64,000 nucleotides of DNA. Source: Exophiala sp. HKRS030. Its lineage: Eukaryota; Ascomycota; Eurotiomycetes; Chaetothyriales; Herpotrichiellaceae. Made by a program: the position numbers and the translations under genes. The notes beneath the pieces were generated by a model. The model had not been told where the DNA came from, did no database searches, and saw only the letters and a list, made by a program, of their open reading frames with translations. Positions 56,635-64,000 of the stretch are shown here, in pieces (position 1 is the first letter of the stretch; each line of letters opens with the position of its first letter). Location: assembly GCA_023897205.1 (NCBI GenBank), contig JAHWDD010000008.1, positions 1,240,001-1,304,000 of the forward strand. The letters are read 5' to 3'.

Positions 56635-58437
56635 TTATATAGCCTGGGCCGTATTCTCCACCGTTAATTTTGTTTCTCCATCGTATTGACGTAACGATTC
56701 TCTTGCTATACGAGCGTCGTCTAGCAGAACACGTTTGATTTCCTCGGAGCGCGGAATGAAGCGCGCTTTGAATGGTTCAGGGCGCATATTCTCACTCTTG
56801 GTGTATGCAAAGATATCCAATTTGACTTCATTGCCCTATGGTACGATTAGTAAAGATATCAGTCGGGGAATAGCCAACGTACCTCCTCGTCTAGGCCAGG
56901 TTTGATATCAAAGGCCCAAAGGAGACGTGCAATGGTGATGAAGAGGCCTTGTTCGGCAAGAGGTTGACCGCTACACTGGCGTCGTCCCCATCCGAAGGCA
57001 TTATGTCCTTGCTTGTTTGGGTACGGTCGCTCAAGCCCATTTAGGAATCTCTCCGGTCGAAAGGCGTCAGGTTCAGGGAACTCGCGGGGATTGCGGTGTA
57101 TAGCCCAGACATTTCCGGTAATGGAGGTGTCCTTGGGAATGAAATAGCCCTTGTACTCGTCATCCTGTACGGTACCAGTCAGCTATTGAGGAGCTGGGAC
57201 CTAAAGGAGGGGTTCAACCTACCTGGATCGGAGCGTGAGGAATACCACCTAAGATGGTAACTGTACGCCAGCGTAAAACCTCACTCACGAGTGCCTTCAC
57301 GTATGGAAGAGAAGTCTCGTCTGACCAGTCAGGGCTCCTTTCTTGCCCGACGACACTGTCAATCTCCTCCTGGGCGCGCTGCTGCACGTCGCGGAAGACG
57401 CACATGGCGAGGACGAAGCTAAGTGTTGAACTGCTTGTGGTGTCGACCCCACCGCCAATCAAATTGGCTGTCATGGCTGCGACTTCTTCATCGCGAAGGC
57501 CCATCTGTTCTTGGTCTCGTAGGAGTCGCTTGGCAAAATTGTCTGCCTTTGATTCTGTGGCCTCCTTCGACAACGCGTAAAAGTATCGTTGAAATTTTTT
57601 TGCACTCTCCAAGATCTTGGAAGGTAGAGGATAGACCCATCGGGGTAAAGTAAATAGTGCCGGGATAGCTTCCATGATGAAAAGGCCTGGGATGATGTAG
57701 TCGACACCCTCCATGAATCCAAGAGCGGCTTGAGCAACGTAGTCGTTGACGCGATCGATACGCCGGCCCCAACCGATCACTGAAACAGTCGAACACGAGT
57801 ATCGCTCAATGGCCATGACCATATCGTAGGGCTTTTCGTAGAGGTCGCGTGCAAGCACTTTCGACTCGTCGCTCTGGAACGAACGATAGTTGCGAACAGC
57901 TTGTGATCCGACTGCCGTATGCTATTCGAAGTTGTCAGTCTCTTTGCTATTGTCCGTACTGTGAAGGGGCCTTACCATTATCCTCCGATGAAGTCGCCAG
58001 CGATCGCCATAGACCAAGTTCACTTGATTAGAATCGGATTGATTGAGGCAGTCACCCATAACCACCATACGTGCGCGTGAAGAATAGATGGCTGCCCGCT
58101 TATCGAGCAGATCCGATATCGACCAGATGTCGTTGCACACGATAATAGGACGATGGCCATTCCAGATGGTTGTCATCGGGTTGCCGTAATATTCCGCCCA
58201 TTGCTCAAAGTGAATCCAGGGTTTTATCTTAGGGATGGCGAAGAAGTTTCCGACCAGTGGCAGAGGAAACGGCCCTGGAGGCATTCGCTGGCGCAGGCGG
58301 AGTATACGTACATAGTCGAGTAGTACCCAGAATACAGGAAAGCCGACGATGCAGCACAGGAGTACCACAGGGACTTGAATACGCAGCCAAGTCTCCTGAT
58401 CCTGGCCCGGAACGCCCATCAATTCTCGTATACCCAT
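56635..58437 (-). CDS. cytochrome P450 monooxygenase
   Basis: Four exons: 57976-58437, 57223-57921, 56883-57164 and 56635-56835; introns of 54, 58 and 47 nt, each joining in frame. 547 residues. N-terminal membrane anchor VPVVLLCCIVGFPVFWVLLDYV (23-44), then the proline hinge MPPGPFPLPLVGN. I-helix GGGVDTTSS, K-helix ExxR in SEVLRWR, PERF-type motif FRPERF, and heme-binding FGWGRRQCSG with Cys451. Overall pattern resembles fungal CYP families related to O-methylsterigmatocystin oxidoreductase-type enzymes. ER-bound, needs P450 reductase. It is divergently arranged with the TRI12-type exporter gene about 1.7 kb away, which may share its substrate. No synthase gene is nearby. Confidence 0.94.
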
Positions 58438-60111
58438 GTTGTGATTAGTTACGATCCGCCCTTGTCAACTATGTCTGTTGGCGGCGAACATCATGGACTT
58501 GTCGTTTGATAGATATTTGGTTTCTGAACAGAGAAGGTGCCGCACCTTCTCCACTCCATGATTGATGCATCCACGTCGCACAGATCCCACTTCGCAAAAT
58601 CAACCTTGCCCCGCCACCTTCTTCTCTAAGGAGGCCCCATAATGTGAACTTAGGAGTCGTTAGGAGACGGATGTGCACAGGGGGTTCAACATCTACTGCT
58701 TGACAAATCTCGACTGGAGTGTAAAGACGTGTCCCAAGAGCTGCCAGACGAAGCAGAACCTGGCATGTTAGACGGGTGCAGAGAGTATCGGGGAGATATG
58801 CAGACGCGATGAACGCCCAAGAAGCGACAGGTTCTGTCTCTACAACCCGGAAGACCAAGTTTTGGTCGACTCGCGATGAGAATAGCACTATCGCCAGTTC
58901 CCAAAGCTTCTCCGTGCTCACAGCTACGAGGTGCTGCTGCTTCTTGAATCAAAGTCGAATGTTTAGTCGTGCTGGCCTCGTTTCTGGGGTGTGGCCCTTT
59001 GCATGATTCATGAGACGTGCAAGAAACAGCCAAAACTCTTGTCGTTGACGAAGAATAAGCGAGACTGAGCAACCATTCATTGGTGGTTGCCCCTTTCCAA
59101 AACGCGAACGTCGGGTTGGTGGTTCAGTCACGTGTCAGCCAAATCACGGGCTCGAAGAGTCTTGGCATTCTTTATTGCCCCACTGCCTCATATGTAGCAT
59201 TCGCCTGCTTTTCGTTTTTCGTTTTTCATTGCATACTTCATACAGTAGATCATAGATGACTCAATGCACTCGTCACATTTCTGTCCATCACTCCCGTCAA
59301 TTCGTATATCATGTCTACGCCAGGTCGAAGTTGAGGCGATAGTGGTGGGCGTAAAGCGGCCTTTGATGAACGGAAGCTGCTTTTACCTGCTTTGCGATCG
59401 AGATCAGGATGATGGAAGTCCATGGTGAATCTCATCAGGCGCTCGTCTCAAGGCATGGTTTGCGTACGGCCTCCGTTTTCCTTGGCCGGCTATTCTTCAA
59501 TCACCGTCCGCGACTTGTCGGGTTCCACTGGTGCCCGAGGCTCTCCATGGCTTGAGAAAGTCAATTCAATGATGAGCCTAACAAATTCATGGGGCCTACA
59601 ATAGTATGAGATGGGACGAGACACGATTCAGCAGTATTCGAATAGCGGGTACGGAGTATCGCAAGGCTCCCACGGATTTGCGGGGAACTCCATAATCCGA
59701 GCTCGTTGCCAACGGGTATTTCCCAGTAAGTACTCCGTATTATTGCGGTCAATGATATGGAACTGCAATGCTTTTCCTAACTTCCTGCCAAATCCAATGA
59801 CTTACCTTACGCCCCAAGGCTTTTGAAAGTGGAAGGACTCGGACATAATTAATGCCCGAGTGAAAGCTTGCCATTTACTTGCCCAGAGGCCCAGTGCCCG
59901 TGCTCCAGTGCCCCAGTGCTCTCTGCCTCAGAGTTTAGAGCGTAGCGCGGGGCTGACCTGGCCAGACTCCTTTGCCCCAGCTCCACAGAGGCTCCTCGTC
60001 AGCTATATAGCGCCCTCAAGGCAAGAAAATCTGGGAGGCCCCAGAAGCATCCTTCCTCTCCCCCTGGACCGTCTCACAACCGTGGTCAGAGTCACCACCT
60101 TATCTAGCACA
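58438..60111. other. divergent promoter region with one unassigned ORF
   Basis: Separates the P450 (-) and MFS exporter (+). Contains the unassigned minus ORF 58469-58921 and two ACTCCGTA motifs (59650, 59732). A pseudo-repetitive CCCAGTGCCC/GCCCAGAGGCCC stretch lies near 59880-59925. Confidence 0.45.
58469..58921 (-). CDS. unassigned ORF, possible gene remnant
   Basis: About 150 codons with natural-looking composition: WELAIVLFSSRVDQNLVFRVVETEPVASWAFIASAYLPDTLCTRLTCQVLLRLAALGTRLYTPVEICQAV. There is no ATG at the start (a GTG is the nearest in-frame codon) and the frame continues a few codons upstream to KKQQHLVAV after a possible AG acceptor. It may be the last exon of a gene or a remnant. 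I do not recognise the family. It lies head-to-head against the start of the P450 transcript on the same strand, ending only 30 bp before it. Confidence 0.28.
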   Translation of the reverse strand: MSTEKLWELAIVLFSSRVDQNLVFRVVETEPVASWAFIASAYLPDTLCTRLTCQVLLRLAALGTRLYTPVEICQAVDVEPPVHIRLLTTPKFTLWGLLREEGGGARLILRSGICATWMHQSWSGEGAAPSLFRNQISIKRQVHDVRRQQT

Positions 60112-62004
60112 ATGCTCACCAAGTCCGAAATGACGGAGATCGGGCAGGCCGAACACAGAGATCTTGAACATAACCACGAAGTTGACAAGCGACATGTGCC
60201 ACTGGATCTGGATGATCCACACCGTGCAGCACTCGAGGACAATCCTGAGCATGCAGAAAAACTGACATGGACCACGCTGCTCGCTGTCATCGTAAATTTC
60301 GAGCCTCCTTCAATGTGGTATCCTTGCTAACTATCCATCAAGTCCTTGTCATTCAGCTACGTCTGCCCTATCTCTTGCGGCTTTGTCCTTGTGACCGGCA
60401 TCCTCGTACCACTTGGTGTGGAACTTGGTGACACCGAAAACATTTCCTGGATTGTTGGCGGTTGGTCCATTGCATCATCCATCAGCTTCTCCGTGGCCGG
60501 ATCCATCTCCGATATTTTCGGAAGACGGTGGACCATCGTTTGCGGTGAAGTGCTGTCTATTATCGGGTCGATTGTAGCCTGCACGTCTTCAACAACGCTG
60601 ACTGTGGCGGCTGGGTCCACGGTCATTGGCTTTGGCTGTGGTATAGTCTTCGTTTCTTATGCTGGTATCCAAGAGCTGGTGCCCAACAAGTGGCGCGGGC
60701 TTCTTGGTCTCACGGAATGTGCCATGACTATCCCATGGGCTATTGCTGGCGTCTTGATCGCCAATGCTTTGCAATCAAACACTGCCGCTGGCTGGCGATG
60801 GTGCTACTACATCGGTATCATTTTCGGCGTCCTCAGCACGGCAGGAACTATTGTCTTCTATTTCCCACCGTCACGGCCACAGTACGATTTTGACAAGACG
60901 AGATGGCAGGAGATCAAGGAGATCGACTACATTGGCTTCCTACTCTACACGGCCGGCTTGACTATCCTGCTCATTGGTCTAACCTGGGCAGGTAGCGCCA
61001 ATCATCCGTGGACGTCTGCCTCGACTATTGCACCCATTGTCGTCGGATTTGTTACTCTTATCGCCTGCTTTGTGTACGACTTCACCGTGCCTACACGTCC
61101 ATTCTTCCCTCTGGAGTTATTTCGAGAGATTCGTGGTTTTACTGTTCTCCTTGTGGTTGTCTTTGTGGCCGGTCAGTTAGATCTCCCATTCAATAACAGC
61201 TCCAGTGCTAACTTTTTGTCTCTAGGCGTGGTGTTCTACTCCATGGCAGGCCTCCTCCCGCAGGGATCGCTATATATGTTTACGCCCGATTCTATCCAGA
61301 TCGGTATCATCGCCCTACCCAACGGCATTTCTCAGTTCCTTTTTGGAGGCGTCGCAACCATTCTCATGGGGAAGGTCGGCCATTTAAAGCTGCAGGTCAT
61401 CGTGATGCTCATGATACAGACTGCCGCGACTGGCGCCTATGCTGGCGTCATACCAGGCAATCGAGCGGGCTGGTCGGCACTGCAATTCCTTGGCCAAGGT
61501 GCTTTTGCGCTCATCACTCTCCTGTGCTACGTCATCGCAGGTCTCAACGTTCCTCTCCGCCATCTCGGCGTGGCCTCAGGCTTGATCGGAACCTTTCGTA
61601 GCGCAGGTGGTAGCGTGGGCAACGCCGTTTTCAACACCATTTTGAATGGTCTAATCAAGGAACAGATCCCAGCTCGCCTAGCTCAGGTCGTCGAGGAGAA
61701 CTCCATGCCAGCAGACACTCTGGCCACGCTTATTCCCGCGACCATGCAAAACGCCCTGGGCATTCCAAATTCTTTCGCCAAGGTGCCTGGAATCACTCCC
61801 CAAGTCGAGGCTATGGCTGCCACTGCGTTCAAGGAGGCATATGCATTCGCCTTCTCAAGAGTATTTTACGCAAGCATTCCGTTTGGATGCCTGGCGATCA
61901 TCGCCGCTCTATTCATTTTGGATCCTTCGAAATACCTTACAAACCACACAGCCGTGAAGATGGAGCGCGAGGGTATGGCAGGCCGCAAGACAGTCAGTAC
62001 TTAA
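60112..62004 (+). CDS. MFS transporter, TRI12/siderophore-exporter type (14-span)
   Basis: Three exons: 60112-60291, 60343-61171 and 61226-62004; introns of 51 and 54 nt. The second intron is open in frame, so a naive translation would carry QLDLPFNNSSSANFLSL; removal gives VVVFVAGVVFYSMAGLLPQGS. 595 residues. The cytosolic N-terminus is acidic and His-rich. Family signatures: GWSIASSISFSVAGSISDIFGRRW, FGCGIVFVSYAGIQELVPNKWRGLLG, FFPLELFREIRGFTV, and HLGVASGLIGTFRSAGGSVGNAVF in the last third. Family members (Tri12, siderophore-iron transporters, fungal toxin efflux pumps) export or import small metabolites across the plasma membrane. Its divergent P450 neighbour suggests a detoxification or export role. 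Confidence 0.92.
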
Positions 62005-62693
62005 AAGAAAGGATACTTTCACCCAAGACTCGCCGATGAGGTGCCTGGTCTGTGAATGTGTAGGTTTAATGTGATATGGATTTGTCTACGAGAGAATGTC
62101 TGAGTTAGCAAATGCGTTTGCAAACTTGCAGGTAGCCATATATAGGTGCCATGTTTACCAGTAGTAGAATTCCATAATCCTCCTTTGTGGCCTTCTTTTG
62201 AAGTGTCCATGGCATTACCCTTGGCTTCTTGGAACCCCCCTCCAGTCGAAAGATCCTCTTGCTTGTATCCAGATAGCCTGGTGGCTTTTGTTTATCAGCT
62301 CGCTTTCCGCTTTACATACTGCTTTCTGGCGACGTCGTCAGTGGAATCATATGACATTTTACGCGCCAAGACTTGTAAAGACTGCGTCGAGGCGTATCTA
62401 CCTGACACAACTCGAATGCCCTTCTTCGGCCGGAAATTGTGCTATTACGAGGTACTCAGGTATGACCCGGTACACTCCTCGAACCGTAACAAGGTCAGAC
62501 TCCAACACATTGCTGACAATTAACCGAAAGGCCTAACAACTTTACGATAACAGAACTTTGATGTGCTCCGTTACGGAGTAGCGAGCTAATCAGATAACGA
62601 CAGCGACCAAAGATTGGTACCACTAGACTGAAAAATGGCACTGGCTTGGTAGAAGAATAAATACCTGATGAACTAATCGCCATCACGCGCATC
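62005..62693. other. gap between exporter and SET gene
   Basis: 3' UTR of the exporter and promoter of the SET-domain gene. One TACGGAGT motif (62572), which lies in the imperfect inverted sequence GCTCCGTTACGGAGTAGC. Confidence 0.5.
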
Positions 62694-64000
62694 ATGAGGC
62701 AGATATCGTTACCGCTCGAACATCTTGCCAAGTGGTCACAATTCAATGGTGTGCAGTTGTTCGATGTCGCCATTGATCCTCACATCATAGAAGAAAAAAC
62801 CGGTGTTGACAAAGGAGGAGGATTGCTGGCCCAAGCAGATCATGCAGAGACAGAACCTCTGTTGGTGGTTCCTTTGGATCTTGTCTTGTCCAAAGACGCA
62901 GTATCGGAAGCCGCAAAGGCCGATCAAAATCTTCGCGAACTGATCGAGGCCGCTTCATCTTTATTTCAGGTGGGTTCCAGAGGCGCCGGACCCCCCTCGT
63001 CATCTTATCGTTTGGTATATGTGGTAGTTTATATTCCCTATGTTTACAGCAGACTGACTTTATGCACGTCCAACCATTTTATAGTATCCTCGTACCGCAG
63101 TGTTGTTGTTTCTTCTTTACCAGATGACGATCAACAGTCCAGACAACAACAACGACGACGACGATGATAATCATACATTGTTAAGAGTCAACAACCCCTT
63201 TGCAGATTATGTCAAGTTTCTACCAAAGGAGTACCCATTGCCTACCTTTTACTCACAGGGGGAAAGGGACTTGTTGGTCGGCACTTCTCTGGCCGATGCG
63301 CTCGGCCAAAAACTGGCGAGCCTGGAAAAGGAGTTTGACGGCCTAAAGGCGGCCACGGAGCACATCCCCTGGTGCCAACGATTCTGGTGGGACGACATCA
63401 CTGGCTGCCTGGACATCGGAGATTGGAAGCTGGCCGATGCCATGTACAGGTCTCGGGCCCTGGATCTGCCGCGAGGAGCTAGTGTGGGCATGGTCCCTGT
63501 CGTCGACATGGCGAACCATGCCTCCATCGATCATTACAATGCACGATTCGAGGTCGACGAGGGTACAGGGTCGGTGTTGCTCGTGGTGCAAGACGAAAAG
63601 TCGATCGAGGCCGGGGAAGAGGTCACCATCATGTACGGGGCAGGAGGGGCCTGCGAGATGATCTTTTCCTACGGGTTCCTGGAGGAACGGGCGGACAGTG
63701 CGCGTGAGATGTTCCTCAGCTTGTCCATCCCCGCCGATGACCCATTGAGGCTGGCAAAGATCCGGTTCGCCCAGCAAGAGGCGGCGCCCGGGGTGAGGAT
63801 CTACGTGGACGGAGACGACAAGGTGCGCTGGGACAGTACTTTCGTCTGGTGGGCATGTGTCAATCAGGAAGACGGCCTCGATTTTCGGGTCGAGCAGACC
63901 GTCGACGGAGACATGGACCTCAAGGCCACATGGAAGAATGGCGACCTGGCCGCTCACGAGTTGCGAGCCGCTCTGTTGGATGACGATCGTCTCCGAGATG
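62694..64000 (+). CDS. SET-domain lysine methyltransferase (RLSMT/SETD3 type), 3' truncated by window
   Basis: Exon 1 62694-62969, intron of 154 nt (GTGGGT..TACCAG), exon 2 from 63124 to beyond the window edge. The N-terminus, LEHLAKWSQFNGVQLFDVAI.. DKGGGLLAQ, is the start of the SET fold (the GxG-type strand). A long insert with a helix (iSET) follows. Then VDMANHASIDHYNARFEV contains the NH motif (223-224) that binds S-adenosylmethionine, and EAGEEVTIMYGAGGACEMIFSYGFLEE holds the catalytic tyrosine region. A rubisco-LSMT-like substrate-binding helical domain begins thereafter. Fungal members methylate ribosomal or translation proteins (Rkm type). An Asp run (DDDDD) near 103 is encoded by a GAC microsatellite. 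The remaining C-terminus lies outside the window. Confidence 0.88.

Noticed and set aside
1..64000. CRISPR arrays, bacterial operons, rRNA genes
   Set aside because: No regularly spaced direct repeats or rRNA-like sequence; the window has spliced eukaryotic genes throughout.

Overview
The window looks like nuclear DNA of a filamentous ascomycete (Pezizomycotina). Coding genes are split by short introns of about 47-154 nt with GT..AG ends. Several families present are typical of that group: a HET domain, a SUN/GH132 wall protein, an Ecl1-type zinc protein, TRI12-type and sugar-porter MFS transporters, a DUF7924 protein and APH-type kinases. A spliced tRNA-Pro and a U2 snRNA are also present. 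Eurotiomycetes, perhaps Chaetothyriales, is my guess from the gene mix; the sequence does not prove it.

Left part (1-15 kb): gene-poor and decayed. It holds an F-box-like ORF (1319-2227, -), an Ecl1-family gene (5257-5637, -), weak relics of a transcription factor (about 7.0-7.75 kb, -) and of an APH-type kinase (about 10.4-11.3 kb, +), tRNA-Pro(AGG) with a 21-nt intron, and a broken HET gene (13840-14781, +).

Middle-left (15-25.8 kb): housekeeping genes. These are the DEAD-box helicase FAL1/eIF4A-III (-, 3 exons), an SMP-like small protein (+, 2 exons), translin (-, 2 exons), U2 snRNA (-), a DUF202 membrane protein (-) and a fungal protein of unknown function (+).

Centre (25.8-45.7 kb): rich in kinase-fold genes. 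It contains an APH-type gene with one frameshift, an APH-type pseudogene with three lesions, an N-lobe kinase remnant, a compact kinase-like gene and a casein-kinase-I gene. Interspersed are a small coiled-coil gene with a duplicated 3' end, a 334-bp non-autonomous terminal-inverted-repeat element, a SUN-family wall gene, a class A FAD monooxygenase and a DUF7924 gene.

Right part (47.6-64 kb): metabolism and transport. A same-strand trio (sugar porter, SMP-30/gluconolactonase-like enzyme, second sugar porter) suggests uptake and processing of a sugar or sugar lactone. It is followed by a divergent cytochrome P450 (-) and TRI12-type MFS exporter (+) pair, which could act on one small molecule. 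No polyketide or peptide synthase is visible. A SET-domain methyltransferase gene runs off the right edge.

Intergenic DNA carries about 20 exact copies of the 8-mer ACTCCGTA/TACGGAGT and several perfect palindromes built on TACCT..AGGTA. All exon boundaries were worked out by eye from reading frame, splice signals and family expectations; none is backed by transcript data.
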